Part shown: in pieces, positions 11,438 to 23,225 of the stretch
Layout: every line of letters begins with the position of its first letter
Position numbering within the stretch: position 1 is the first letter of the stretch
Assembly (NCBI RefSeq): GCF_019578655.1
Contig: NC_063257.1
Coordinates: 31,717,159 to 31,781,158, forward strand
Length of the DNA stretch: 64,000 nt
Source: Ricinus communis
Lineage: Eukaryota; Streptophyta; Magnoliopsida; Malpighiales; Euphorbiaceae
Reading direction: 5' to 3'
Position numbers and translations under genes: made by a program
Notes under the pieces: generated by a model
The model's input: only the letters and a program-made list of their open reading frames with translations
What the model was told of the DNA's origin: nothing
Database searches by the model: none

Positions 11438-12523
11438 TTGAGATCAGGTAAGGAACTTCCTAGTCCATCTATGCCTTTTACTAATGATGATTCTGATTTG
11501 CAGGTGGATGAGTCAAAAAAGGAAGACAAGCTTGAGGAGAAAGGAAAGGAAGCAATTGAAGAGAAGGAGGATTCGAAGAAGATCCCCTTGAGGCCATACC
11601 AACCTCCTATTCTATATCTTGCAAGACTCAAGCAGGATAAAGTTGATCAACAATTCGGTAAATTTTTAGATCTTTTTAAACAATTGCGGATTAACTTGCC
11701 TTTTGTTGAAGCTATTTCGCAGATGCCAAAGTATGCGAAGTTTTTAAAAGGAGATTCTAAGTAACAAGAGGAAGTTAGAGGATTTGGGATTGGTGACCTT
11801 GAATGCAGAATGCTCAGCCATGTTTCAGAGTAAGATTCCAGTCAAACGACGTGACCCAGAAAGTTTTACTATACCTTGTTTGATAGGGGATAAATTGAAA
11901 TTGCTAGCATTAGCTGATTTGGGAGCTAGCATCAATTTGATGCCTAGCTCATTATTTGAGAAGTTAGGACTAAGCACTTCTAAGCTAACTCCTACTAGGA
12001 TGAGTATACAACTAGCGAGCGCATGTAATTGCAGAAAGGGATTATAGAGGATGTGCTAGTTAAAGTTGACAAATTTATATTTCCTGTGGATTTTATTGTC
12101 ATAGATATGAATGGTGAGAGTGATGTTCCATTGATCCTAGGTAGACTATTTTTAGCTACATCTAAAGCTTTGATAGATGTTAGTAGCGAAAAGCTAGAAC
12201 TTAGGGTAGATGATGAGAGCATTACGTTTGATTTGACTAAATCCTTAAGATACCTATATGAGCACGATGGTACTGTGTGTTCCATTGATTTTATTGATGA
12301 TATTGTGGAATCTCAATTGCAGGAAATGTTGATTGATGATCCTTTGCAAGTGGCAATGCAAGAAAATGAGGATAATTTTTCCAATGAACAAGTGTTGGAG
12401 CAGCTAGAGCACTCATTAGCTGCTGATTTTATTAATGAAAAGACTGATGGTTTTGTTGATCTTGACAGGTCAGGAGTAAAGAAGCTGAAGCCTTCTTTGA
12501 GGAGCCGCATGTGCTTGAGTTGA
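11438..12523 (+). pseudogene. A1 protease region and acidic linker, frameshifted
   Basis: Open pieces at 11438-11764, 11784-12047 and 12029-12523 together cover the region between gag and RT. The aspartic protease centre is ALADLGASINLMPSSLFEKL (about 11908-11967), with DLG in place of the retroviral DTG/DSG, which is usual for this lineage. It is followed by FPVDFIVIDM and VPLILGR, the second conserved protease block. After it comes an acidic linker with NEQVLEQLEHSL. Frame changes lie near 11752, 12010-12030 and 12470-12500, so no continuous polyprotein can be made. Confidence 0.8.
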
Positions 12524-14025
12524 AAGAATTGCCAGCGCACTTAATGTATGCCTACTTAGATGAAGCAAAGCGCTTACCGGTCATTATTTCTGCTCATCTC
12601 ACACCTGAGGAGAGGGAGATGGTGCTGTGTACTTTGAGAAGGTATGCAAAGGCATTTGCATATAAGACGGCTGACATACCAGGAATAAACTCGAGTTACT
12701 GCCTTCATAAGATTTTGATGGAGGATGAGTTCAAATCGGTGGTGCAACCACAAAGGCGGTTGAACCCTCATATGAAGGAGGTGGTTAAAAAGGAGGTAAT
12801 TAAACTTCTTGATGCAGGTTTAATTTACCCTATTTTTGACAGTGCTTGGGTGAGTCCTGTGCAGGTGGTTCCCAAGAAAGGGGGCATGACGGTGGTGAAA
12901 GATGAAAAGGAGTTGATTCCTACACGAACGGTAACGGGCTTTCGGGTTTGCATAGACTACCGTCGCTTGAATAACGCAACCCGAAAGGACCACTTCCCCC
13001 TTCCTTTTATTGATCAAATGCTTGAGAGGCTTTCAGGCCATATGTATTATTGTTTCCTTGACGGTCTTTCTGGTTACTTTCAGATTCCCATAGCACCAAA
13101 AGACCAAGAGAAGATGACATTCACTTGTCCTTATGGCACTTTTGCTTATAGGAGGATGTCGTTGGGCTTGTGTAATGCGCCTGCGACCTTTCAGCGGTGT
13201 ATGATGGCCATTTTCCATGACATGATAGAGGAGTCGATGGAGGTCTTCATGGATGACTTCTCTGTATTCGGTAACTCTTTTTCCCATTGTTTGCATAATT
13301 TGGAAAGGATGTTAGCTAGGTGTGTTGAAGCTGACCTTGTGTCAAATTGGGAAAAATGTCATTTTATGGTCCAAGAGGGTATAGTGTTAGGACATAAAGT
13401 GTCACATGCAGGGATGGAAGTAGATAGAGCTAAAGTGGAAGTTATAAGTAAGCTATCTCCCCCTACTTCGGTTAAGGCTGTTAGAAGTTTCTTAGGGCAT
13501 GCAGGGTTTTATAGAAGGTTCATTAAAGACTTTTCTAAGATTGCTAGGCCTTTAACTCAATTTCTAGTAAAAGATGTACCTTTTATATTTGATGATGATT
13601 GTTTAAAAGCTTTTGAGTTATTAAAGGAAAAACTAACCACGGCTCCCATCATGGTTTCTCCTGATTGGGAGCTGCCCTTTGAGCTTATGTGCGATGCTAG
13701 TGATTTTGCAGTTAGAGCTGTTTTAGGCCAGCGCAGGGAGAAGAAGTTCCAACATATTTACCACACTAGCAAGATGCTTACAGATGCCCAAGAACACTAT
13801 ATCACCACAGAGAAGGAGCTCCTAGCTGTCGTGTTCGCTTTTGATAAATTTTGTTCCTATCTTGTGCTGTCAAATACAATCATTTACACGGATCATTCTG
13901 CTTTAAGGTATTTATTTTCAAAGCATGATTCTAAGCCTATATTGATTCGTTGGGTTCTTTTATTGTAGGAATTTGACTTAGAAATTAAGGACAAACGAGG
14001 AGCTGAAAATCTTGCAGCAGACCAT
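12500..14025 (+). pseudogene. A1 reverse transcriptase and RNase H
   Basis: The largest open stretch in the window, 485 codons from 12511. The RT has FRVCIDYRRLN at about residues 144-154, FLDGLSGYFQI at 182-192 and the catalytic FMDD at 246-249 (Y replaced by F, normal for Athila). RNase H follows from about residue 385: CDASDF (Asp395), TTEKELLAVVFA (Glu 434-436) and YTDHSAL (Asp461). The frame ends at a TAG (13966-13968) in IRWVLLL, where the continuation EFDLEIKDKRGAENLAADH shows that a CAG glutamine codon was probably lost. The sequence then stops at 14025, cut by the A2 insertion, and pol continues with SRLENPHLEEL at about 21602. Copies RNA into DNA and removes the RNA strand. Confidence 0.9.
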
Positions 14026-15462
14026 TGATGGGCTCTTTATGCAACCTACACCTAAGGCAGTGAACCTACCGATGCAGCCTAGCACTAGTGAGTATCAAGG
14101 TCGTATCCCTGGAGATCGGGTGAACCTAGAGTTACTATTGTTTACTATGTTATCTAGTCGGAAATAGGGTGTGAAAGTTCTAACGTACCAGCTAATGGTT
14201 ATGAGTGCAAATAAGTAAATGAAGGACAACGAACAATCAAAAGACAATTACTATGAGAGAAACAAACCCAAAAGGGAGCCTAAGTGATGGAATTCTAAAG
14301 ATGGATTTTATGGATTGTCGATCTTGCTTACCCGTGCCTAAATCCTGAATTGAATCCCGGTTCCTCTCTCGAGCTTACCGAATTCCTAAACCTGCACTAA
14401 TCTAATGGAATCTCTTCCTATCGGATTACTACAGATTAGCATTAAGTATGATTTAAAACTATTAAGAGTTATTAATTCTTAATCCGGTGAGTAAATCAAC
14501 CTTATCTCTAAGTGTTAACTACTAGTCCTTACTATTCAATGTCCAGTTGTAACAAGCATTTCTCAATGTCAAGAAACAACCCAATAAACAATTAATTCAA
14601 CGTCTCAAATTAACTGAATCAAACTTTTATTACTAAATAGCAAGAAGATTGCAAGAAGATTGCAAGAATGACAATTATAAAACTAACAATTAAGCATAAT
14701 CCATCAACAAAGGTGAACCCCAATGGGTTCAAAAGATCTAGCTACTCATGTTCATGGTTAAAGCAATTGGGGAACAAAATAAGGAAAAGAAAATTAAAGG
14801 CATGTACACCCTTCTCTTTCAAGCTGAATGAAAAACCCTAAATTTGCAAATTCGAAATCTCAAACTCTAGTTGCCTTTTGCTCGGTTTGAGAACCAATCA
14901 GCGAACCTCGCCCAATCTTCAATCTATGAAGGGAATCCGATTGAAACCTTGATCCAAGTCTCCTTTTTTCTTGGTTTTAGCTTAGAAAATCCTTAGAGAG
15001 AGAAAAATCAGGGTTTTGGACGTTCTAACCCTAGCCCCCCTTTTTCTTTCCTCTCTTCGTTCTTTTAATTATTCCCCCTGTCGCCGCCAACACGGCCGTG
15101 TTCTTGGCCGTGTTGGGGACACGGGCTGGTGTTCCTGGCCGTGTTACTCTCTGTGGCCGTGCTCCTAAGAACTTTCGTTCCTTTGATGTTTTGATGCACG
15201 CAACACGGCCGTGTTGATGCCCGTGTTAGGAACACGGCCAGTGTTGAAACCAACACGACCATGTTCAGCTTCCTGATGCTCGTTTCGGTAGCTTTGACGT
15301 CCAATTATGCTCCAATTCTTTTCTTTTTCATACTTTGACTTCTTTTGGACCTAATGCACATAAACAGATGCATAGGGTGAGTGTTGATACAAATTCACAT
15401 CCAAATATCCATAAAATCGATCTTAAAAATCCCATTTAGATGTGTGTATTTTACGCACATCA
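14026..15462 (-). repeat. 3' LTR of A2
   Basis: On the plus strand it runs from TGATGGGCTCTTTATGC to TTTTACGCACATCA, with inverted ends TGAT/ATCA. About 1.44 kb. Very similar to the partner at 20203, with most differences of the C/T or G/A type. A CACGG/CCGTG cluster lies at about 15088-15270. The left flank is the A1 sequence GCAGACCAT. Confidence 0.9.
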
Positions 15463-15466
15463 AATA

Positions 15467-15499
15467 ACCCCACACTTAGCTCATTGCTTGTCCTCAAGC
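15467..15499 (-). promoter_or_regulatory. Terminal polypurine tract and hairpin of A2
   Basis: Minus strand: GCTTG-AGGA-CAAGC (15486-15499), then AAGTGTGGGGT (15467-15477), four bases before the LTR. Presumed primer for plus-strand synthesis. Confidence 0.75.
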
Positions 15500-16734
15500 A
15501 ATCAAAAGTAAAGTAAGGAAAATAAAACACTAAGGAATAATACCTAAACTGACAGACAAGCTAGAGAGCTCATGCACATATCCTTAACAAGCGTAAGTCA
15601 AATAAAAAGAAAAGAGGCAATCAATTCAAGTATCACAACCAAGATGCCAATAGTTCACACAATACTGTCTCAACGAAATTATTCAGAACCAACTCCTCAC
15701 CAGATTCACTCTAAATCACTCAAAGTGTTTAAAGGGTAGTGTTTAATCGCCCAATGCATCAACTACTGCCTTACTTACTATATGTTTGTTCTTAAATCCT
15801 ACTCCTACCACTTATGGAGAGTCAACAACCATGTCAAGAGGTCTTTATAAAGGTTGTAATGGGGATTAGGTAAGGGTAGGTAAATTTGGTCAGAGTTGAA
15901 CCTATGGTGTTCTGCAATGAAATACATGACCTGCACATAAGTCACAATGATCACAAGGGGTAAACAATGGACAGTAGTCCAAGGTAGGAAATAGGAATCA
16001 AGTCAAAATGTTTAGCTCACTTACTTTCTTTCTTTTCATCCCTCTTATTCTTCTATCTCTTTTTTTTTCATAAGGGAAGAACATTCACATAATAGAGTGA
16101 ATTTCTTTTTGGATTGAAGTAAGTTACTACAAGATTCCAACGCTATTCCCAAGATAAAAATTCCCAATAAAAATAACTCATATGCAAAATCATAACCCAA
16201 AGCAGAATAAAACTAAGTGGTAATGGAATATGATACAGGAAATGGTGAAAGAAGGGGTTATCTACAGAATCAATAAACAAATGAAGGCTATTTGGCTAGA
16301 ATGAAAAACCTAAGTGCCTCTATCATACCAAAGTATTAAACTCTCCTTGTGGCCCTCATAAGCATTACCGAGCAAGTTATAAAAGTAAAGACAGTAATCG
16401 GCACTCTCAACAAGAAATAAATACAAGCATATAAAGTGTACGCTTACAATTTAGGCTCAATTTCTCACAAGTGTGCCTTTGAGTAGGTTCCAAACAAAAA
16501 TCATCAAAACAGAATTAAATAAACCAAAGCAACTTAGTGCAAAACTCAAACTAATTATCTTACATTCTTCCGCAAGACTCAACACTATCGGTTTTACCCG
16601 ATCACATGGACATAAACAGGATTTCAAAAGCAAGTCAACAGTAAAAGCATCGAAACAAAGTGAAAAATTTTTAAAATTTTACAAAAAATTGCACAAAGAA
16701 TAAACAAATTACTAAGACGGGATAAATATCACCC

Positions 16735-16768
16735 ACCCCACACTTGAAGGACACACCGTCCCCAGTGT
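16735..16768 (-). promoter_or_regulatory. Internal hairpin and polypurine motif of A2, copy 1
   Basis: Minus strand: ACACTG-GGGA-CGGTGT (16753-16768; one G-U pair in RNA), then AAGTGTGGGGT at 16735-16745. Equivalent to 1350-1380 in A0 and 25876-25909 in A1. Confidence 0.5.
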
Positions 16769-16971
16769 ACAAAATATAAGAAATCAAAAAGGAAAAAGAA
16801 CTAATACTGTCTTGACTATGGCTCCAGAGTGAAAGGAGGTGCATCAGCAGGTATATCAGGGGGTTGGCTAGTCTGTGGTAGAGGAATGACTGGCTGGATT
16901 GTAATTAAGAGATTCGTTCATTGCCTTCTTCCAACAAGGTTCGATAAAAGCTGCACAAATCTACGGTACCT

Positions 16972-17003
16972 ACCCCACACTTGTGAAAAACACTGTCCTC
17001 AGT
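16972..17003 (-). promoter_or_regulatory. Internal hairpin and polypurine motif of A2, copy 2
   Basis: Minus strand: ACTG-AGGA-CAGT (16992-17003) followed by AAGTGTGGGGT (16972-16982). A second internal copy about 240 bases from the first; no second internal copy was seen in A0 or A1. Confidence 0.5.
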
Positions 17004-17420
17004 ATGAACAAGGTAGGCAGGAATAAAATATGTAAAATGAAGCAGATTATGGGAGTCCATAAAAGAAATTGAAAAACTAAGAGAAAAATAAAACGACATA
17101 AAGAGATAAAAACTAGAAAGTCTACTAGATACTGCCCTTGATGTGTACTTTAACACTTCAAAATATGTTAGTCCTCAAAATTAGGTACGAGCATCAAGTA
17201 GGCTAACTCCTGCAAAACTCAAGAATAAACACATTCCAAGCAACATCTAGTAAAAGGTTCAATAAGATAGTATCTCCTCAAAATCAAACTTACTAAAAAC
17301 AGACTGAAATATCTAACTACCAATGACTACATAAAATAAAAAAAAATGTCCAAAAATTCAGAAAGCAAAAAAATAGATTCGGGAATGCCTCCCGACGGTG
17401 CTTCTTTTTGTTCGAGTCAT

Positions 17421-18890
17421 CTAGCTGGACTCTACAACAGCATTCCTACATCGCGGGCAAATTAAGAAGGTAGGCTCAATGTAAGTTGGAGCTCGAGGCA
17501 TATAAGTGCAACAAGAAGGTCTGATGTGTGCGGTAGATGACCAAGGAGGTGCTCTCTGGACCGATTTGGGATGTCCATTCATCCACTCTGCATTCCGGCT
17601 AGGTGACCTGTCAAAAACAAACTTGCAACTACCCTTCTCGGGTCTATCATAGCACAAAGTCTCATATTGATACAAGTTATTTTTTTCAGATGAATAACAC
17701 ATACTAATAGGGAAAGAAACATGTATAGCATCATCCATTTGTACATCTTGTGGTTGTGTATTACATGCAAGATCAATTCCATCAATACAACAAATGGCAT
17801 GAACATGGTCGGTGGAAGAACAATCAAATGAAGGTAAACTAAAAGTGACACAATCATCCTCTACATTAAGTTCTAACTTCCCCTTAAATACGTATATTTT
17901 AGCTCTAGCTATGGCAAGGAAAGGTCTCTCCAAAATTAATGGTACACCATGCTCATTGTCCATATCCAAAACCACAAAGTCCACAGGAAATATGAACTTA
18001 TCTACCTTAACTTGCACATTTTCCACAATTCCCCTAGGAAACTTAACAGAACGGTCAGCTAATTGAATGCACATCCTAGTGGATTTTGCCTCCCCCAAAC
18101 CTAGCTTATTGAACAAATTAGTGGGCATGACATTTATGCTAGCCCCCAAATCAGCTAATGCATCATCCATACACAAATTACCTAAAGTGCAGGGAATAGT
18201 GAAACTCCCTAGATCGTGACGTTTCTCTGGCAACTTGCTCTGAAACACCGCTGAGCACTCCTCATTGAGCTGAACATAGGCGACCTTCTCCAACTTCCTT
18301 TTTCTGCTAAGTATGTCCTTTAAGAACTTAGCATACTTCGGCATCTGTTCAAATGCATCAATAAAAGGCAAGTTAATATGCAGTTGTCTAAAAATATCTA
18401 AAAACTTACTAAACTGCTCTTTCGCCTCTGCTTGTTTAGTTCTAGCAGGATAAGGAATCTTAGGTTGATATTCTCTGACTGGAATTGATTTCACCTTTTG
18501 TCCCTCAGGTTCCCTAACCTTACTGCTCGCCTCAATCTGCACATTGAAAGTGGCGTCATAAAAAATAAGCTTAGAAGGAGCTGAAACTAACTTACCTGAA
18601 CGCAAAGTGATGGCATTCACGTGCTCCCTCGGATTAGACTCAGTGGTGCTCGGGAGCGCTCCTTGCTGCCTCTCAGACAACATCTTAGAGATTTGGCCAA
18701 TCTGGGTCTCCAAGTTCCGAATCGAGGCCTGCTGGTTCCTAAGTGCACTATCGGTTCTTTGGAACCTCATCTCCGTAGGCGTCACAAACTTCATCATAAG
18801 CTCCTCTAAATTTGACTTCTTTTCCGGTAGAGGAGGAGCTTGTGCGAGCCCAGTGAATGTTCTTACTGATTAAGTCTCCGAAAATCAGGT
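17421..18890 (-). pseudogene. A2 gag C-terminus fused to protease, ending without RT
   Basis: An open stretch of 458 codons (18797 down to 17421). Residues 1-70 are the gag tail (NQQASIRNLETQIGQISKML, ITLRSGKL). The protease centre is DDALADLGASINVMP, with its Asp near residue 216, followed by FPVDFVVLDM. The final 100 residues (for example RNAEWMNGHPKSVQRAPPWS) are not RT and match nothing I recognise. The stop at 17421 is followed within 30 bases by the tail that normally follows pol. Thus gag-protease joins directly to the 3' UTR. The frame is unusually well kept compared with the gag part upstream, which has stops. Confidence 0.8.
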
Positions 18891-20031
18891 GGACCACAGA
18901 GCGTTATTGTTCCTCCAACTGAAGTTGGGATGATTGCGCCACCCGAGTTGTATGTATTCTTTGTAAGGATCGTTATACGCCTTGGGGCATTCCCATATAG
19001 TCAACTGCTCAACATCGGAAGACATAGCGAATTAGATGGAAAAGTAGTAGAGGATGAAGCAAACATACCTCCCGTGATGCAGTTTGCACTATAATGCGGG
19101 CCACCACAAAACTCGCAGCCAACGTTCGCTGCATGAACCGGCATTAGAAGCTCCACTTGAGCTGCCAAGGCTGCTATAGAGTCCACTTGGTTGACCACTC
19201 CCTGTCTTCCTGGTCGGCTCCTAGAGGATTGCCACTGATAGTTGTTCATGGCCATTTCCTCTATCGGGGTTCGAGCACCGCTCGGGCGTCTTACTATTTA
19301 GCGCCCCACCTGCTGCAGCATCCACCATCTGCCCCGTTGCAAGGTTCAACCCGCTGTAGAAGGTCTGAACCTGCATCCACACTGGCAATCCGTGATGTGG
19401 GCAGCATCTCAAAAGATCCTTAAACCTCTCACATGCATCGTACATGCTTTCATCATCAAACTGCATAAAAAAAGATATGTCATTTCTAAGTTTTGCAGTT
19501 TTAGCGGGAGGAAAATACTTGTATAGAAATTTTTCAGCCAACGCCTTCCAGGTAGTGATCGTCTGTTGTGGAAGAGATTGCAGCCATCTCTTTGCTCTGT
19601 CACTCAAGGAAAATGGAAAAAATCTCAGCCGAATGGCATCATCGGTTGTTCCATTTATCTTGAATGTGTCACAAATCTCTAAAAAGTTGGAGATATGTGG
19701 CATTGGGATCCTCGCTGGGCAATCCTCCAAACTGCACGCTTTGCTGGATCATCTGGATAACATTGGCCTTTATCTCAAAATTGTTGGCCGCTACAGCAGG
19801 TCTGACTATACTCGTTTTCGTCCCATCTAAAGAGGGTCGAGCAAACTCGTACATGGTCCTTTAATCATCATCGGCCTGGGGGTTGAAGTTCTCCATTGCG
19901 TCAACTCCTTGAACCTGAACTATAACTTTGTCCTCCTCCTCAACTGCCTGCAAATGTCGTCTCAATAATCTGAGAGACCGCTCCGGGTCAGATAAGGGTG
20001 CTATAGGATCAGGGTTAGAGCTCCTAGTCAT
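18891..20031 (-). pseudogene. gag: A2 gag, N-terminal and central part, interrupted
   Basis: ATG at 20031-20029 opens MTRSSNPDPIAPLSDPERSL, homologous to A1 gag. A TAA at 19864-19862 replaces a Glu codon of A1 just before RTMYEFARPSL. The gag domain continues in broken frames: NFLEICDTFKINGTTDDA and FPFSLSDRAKRWLQSLPQ (19221-19730), then CEFCGGPHYSANC (19001-19255) as the zinc knuckle. At least two frame changes (about 19690 and 19260) interrupt it. The element could once have made its own particle protein. Confidence 0.8.
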
Positions 20032-20178
20032 ATACTACCTGAAACCGACAATCAAACAACCACCAATCAATTAAAAATAATATAACAATAAATAATAAAA
20101 AAAATAAAGAATAAATGAATAAACAAACAATGACTAAATTAACACAAAAATAATTCACTCTAGTTCACCTTTACTGTT

Positions 20179-20196
20179 TCCCCGGCAACGGTGCCA
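20179..20196 (-). promoter_or_regulatory. Primer binding site of A2
   Basis: On the minus strand TGGCACCGTTGCCGGGGA: the tRNA-Asp-type site with one change from A1 (CG to CA). It lies six bases inside the LTR at 20203. Confidence 0.85.
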
Positions 20197-20202
20197 AAAA
20201 CT

Positions 20203-21598
20203 TGATAGGCTCTTTATGCAACCTACACCTAAGGCAGTGAACCTACCGATGCAGCCTAGCACTAGTGAGTATCAAGGTCATATCCCTGGAGATTGGGTGA
20301 ACCTAGAGTTACTACTGTTTACTATGTTATCTAGTCTGAAATAGGGTGTGAAAGTTCTAACATACCAGTTAATGGTTATGAGTGCAAATAAGTAAATGAA
20401 GGACAACGAACAATCAAAAGACAATTGCAAGGAGAGAAACAAACCCAAAAGGGAGCCTAAGTGATGGAATTCTAAAGATGGATTTTATGGATTGCCAATC
20501 TTACTTACCTGTGCCTAAATCCTGAATTGAATCCCGGTTCCTCTCTCGAGCTTACCGAATTTCTAAACCTGCACTAATCTAATGGAATCTCTTCCTATCG
20601 GATTACTACAGATTAGCATTAAGTACGATTTAAAACTATTAAGAGTTATTAATTCTTAATCCGGCGAGTAAATCAACCTTATCTCTAAGTGTTAACTACT
20701 AGTCCTTATTATTCAATGTCCAGTTGTAACAAGAATTTCTCAATGTCAAGAAACAACCCAATAAACAATTAATTCAACGTCTCAAATTAACTGAATCAAA
20801 CTTTTATTACTAAATAGTAAGAAGATTGCAAGAATGACAATTATAAAACTAACACTTAAGCATAATCCATCAACAAAGGTGAACCCCAATGGGTTCAAAA
20901 GATCTAGCTACTCATGTACATAGTTAAAGCAATTGGGGAACAAAATTAGGAAAAGAAAATTAAAGGCATGTACACCCTTCTCTTTCAAGCTGAATGAAAA
21001 ACCCTAAATTTGCAAATTCGAAATCTCAAACCCTAGTTGCCTCTTGCTTAATTTGAGAACCAATCAGCGAACCTCGCCCAATCTTCAATCTATGAAGGGA
21101 ATCTGATTGAAACCTTGATCCAAGTCTCCTTTTTTCTTGGTTTCAGCTCAGAAAATCCTTAGAGAGAGAAAAATTAGGGTTTTGGACATTCTAACCCTAG
21201 CCCCCCTTTTTCTTTCCTTTCTTCGTTCTTTTAATTATTCCCCCTGTCGCCGCCAACACGGCCGTGTTCTTGGCCGTGTTGGGGACACGGGTTGGTGTTC
21301 CTGGCCGTGTTACTCTCTGTGGCCGTGCTCCCTAAGAACTTCCGTTTCTTTAATGTTTTGATGCACGCAACACGACCGTGTTGATGCCGTGTTAGGAACA
21401 CGGCCAGTGTTGAAACCAACACGGCCATGTTCAGCTTCCTGATGCTCGTACTTAGCTCGTTTCGGCAGCTTTGACGTCCAATTATGCTCCAATTCTTTCC
21501 TTTTTCATTCTTTGACTTCTTTTGGACCTAATGCACACAAACAGATGCATAGGGTGAGTGTTGATACCAATTCACATCCAAATATCCATAAAATCGAT
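20203..21598 (-). repeat. 5' LTR of A2, outer end deleted
   Basis: Starts TGATAGGCTCTTTATGC on the plus strand and matches 14026-15462 up to AAAATCGATCT. There it joins A1 sequence (TTCTCGATTGGAGAAC); the last 40 or so bases of the LTR and the second target duplication are absent. The CACGG/CCGTG cluster is at about 21252-21428. Confidence 0.85.
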
Positions 21599-22986
21599 CT
21601 TTCTCGATTGGAGAACCCACACTTGGAGGAGCTTAATAAGCAAGAGATCGATGACTTCTTTCTGGATTAGCACTTATGCTCAATGGAGGTGACTAATGCT
21701 ATTCCTTGGTTTTCTGATTATGCTAATTATTTGGCTACAAGGGTACTCCCAAAGGGTATGACGGGCCAGCAAAAGAAGGAATTCTTTGCTGACTTGAAGT
21801 ACTACATTTGGGACGACCCCTTCTTGTTTAGGATTTGTGCAGATCAAATTATCAAGAGGTGTGTATATGGGGAGGAGGTCATTCAAATTCTCAAGCATGG
21901 TCATGAGGGACCGGTTGGTGGACACCAAGCTGCAAACCATACGGCCAAGAAGGTTTTGGATGTTGGTTTTTATTGGCCGACTATCTTCCAGGATCCACGA
22001 GCATATGTCTAGGTTTGTGATGCATGCCAACGGTCAGGTAACATTTCTGCCCGAGATGAAATGCCCCAACATAGTATACAAGTGTTGGAAATTTTTGATC
22101 TTTGGGGCATTGATTTTATAGGTCCTTTTCCTTCTTCGTATGGATGCAAGTATATATTGGTGGCTGTTGAATATTTTTCTAAATGGCCTGAGGCACAAGC
22201 CTTGCCTACTAATGATGCTAGGGTAGTTGTGAGGTTCCTTAAGAGATTATTCTCTTGGTTTAGAACACCTCGAGCATTAATTAGTGATAGGGGAATCCAT
22301 TTCTGTAATTCTCAAATTGATAAAATGCTTAAAAGATATGGAGTATCTCAACGATTCTCCACGGCTTATCACCCACAAACGAGTGGGCAAGTAGAGGTTA
22401 CTAATAGGGGGCTTAAGCGCATTTTAGAGAAGACTGTAGGAGCCAGTAGGAAAGATTGGGTTACAAAGCTAGATGATGCTTTATGGGCATTTAGAACTGC
22501 CTATAGGACTTCTACAGGGTTCACTCCTTTTAGGCTTGTGTATGGAAAAGGTTGCCATTTGCCTGTGGAGCTAAAACATAAAGCGTTATAGGCACTTAAA
22601 TCGTGTAACTTTGATTTAAATAGCATAGGTAGAGAGAGGCAGTGGTAACTAAATGAGCTAGAGGAGTGGCGTCAACAAGCCTATGAAAATTCAACAATCT
22701 ACAAGGTGAAGACCAAACAGTGGCATGACAAGCGATTAAAAGGTTTGAAGGAGTTTAACGTAGGAGATAGTGTGTTGTTATTTAACTCTCGTCTCCGTTT
22801 ATTTCCAGGGAAGATGAAGAGTTGTTGGTCGGGGCCATTTACAGTGACGCAAGTCTTCCCTTATGGTGCGGTTGAATTGCATCATTCGGAAAAGGGAAAT
22901 TTCAAGGTTAATGGGTAGAGGTTGAAGCATTATCTTGGAGGGTCACTGGATGTGGAGGAGCGTGTGAATCTGGCGCTCCATTTCTG
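21599..22986 (+). pseudogene. A1 integrase
   Basis: Continues A1 pol after the A2 insertion. The zinc-binding domain has HGHEGPVGGHQAANH and CDACQRSGN, with a TAG at about 22010 inside it. The catalytic core shows the D-D-E set in [25 protein letters not shown] and [18 protein letters not shown]. The C-terminal part has FNVGDSVLLFNSRLRLFPGK and WSGPFTV. Further stops lie at about 22589, 22647 and 22916, several explainable as TGG or CAG codons changed to TAG/TAA. The coding region ends near 22986 (NLALHF). The enzyme would join element DNA to the host chromosome; this copy is inactive. Confidence 0.85.
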
Positions 22987-23225
22987 ATTCGAAAAGGATT
23001 GAAGTCCAGCTTATGACTTTAAAGAAGCTTGTTTCTTTTAATTTTATTTTAATTCTTTAGTTTTTCCATTTTTTGTATTGATTTTGGTTTGAATTATGTG
23101 TGAACTTAGTTTAATAAGGTTTTATAGTTTGTTTTTGTTAAGTTTTATATATGTTGAGTGTATGAGTTAAGGACTTATTGGTTGTGCAAGTGAAAAACAG
23201 ATTGAGAAAGTGTTGAAAAATCTCA

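Larger units (their letters stand above)
15463..17400 (-). other. 3' untranslated region of A2
   Basis: Noncoding DNA between the end of the A2 coding region and its 3' LTR. It is homologous to the A1 3' UTR: shared phrases include GATCGGGTAAAAC (rc near 16590) and GCGATTAAACACTACCC (rc near 15740). This intact copy gives the uninterrupted sequence across the point where A1 is broken at 27041. Three hairpin/polypurine modules are present. Confidence 0.75.
14026..21598 (-). mobile_element. A2: pol-less Athila relative nested in A1
   Basis: Two LTRs in the same orientation (14026-15462 and 20203-21598, minus-strand element) enclose about 4.7 kb with primer site, gag, protease, 3' UTR and polypurine tract, but no RT, RNase H or integrase. 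Coding sequence ends directly in the conserved post-pol tail (GAAGCACCGTCGGGAGGC on the minus strand, about 17390). It sits in A1 between RNase H and integrase. It could only have moved with enzymes supplied by a relative. Its outer 5' LTR end is missing (see findings). Confidence 0.85.

Noticed and set aside
15065..15304. ORFs over the palindrome clusters (also 21231-21492, 23359-23589, 2959-3309)
   Set aside because: Open only because the GC-rich repeats lack stops. The frames differ between copies, and no ATG context or homology is present.
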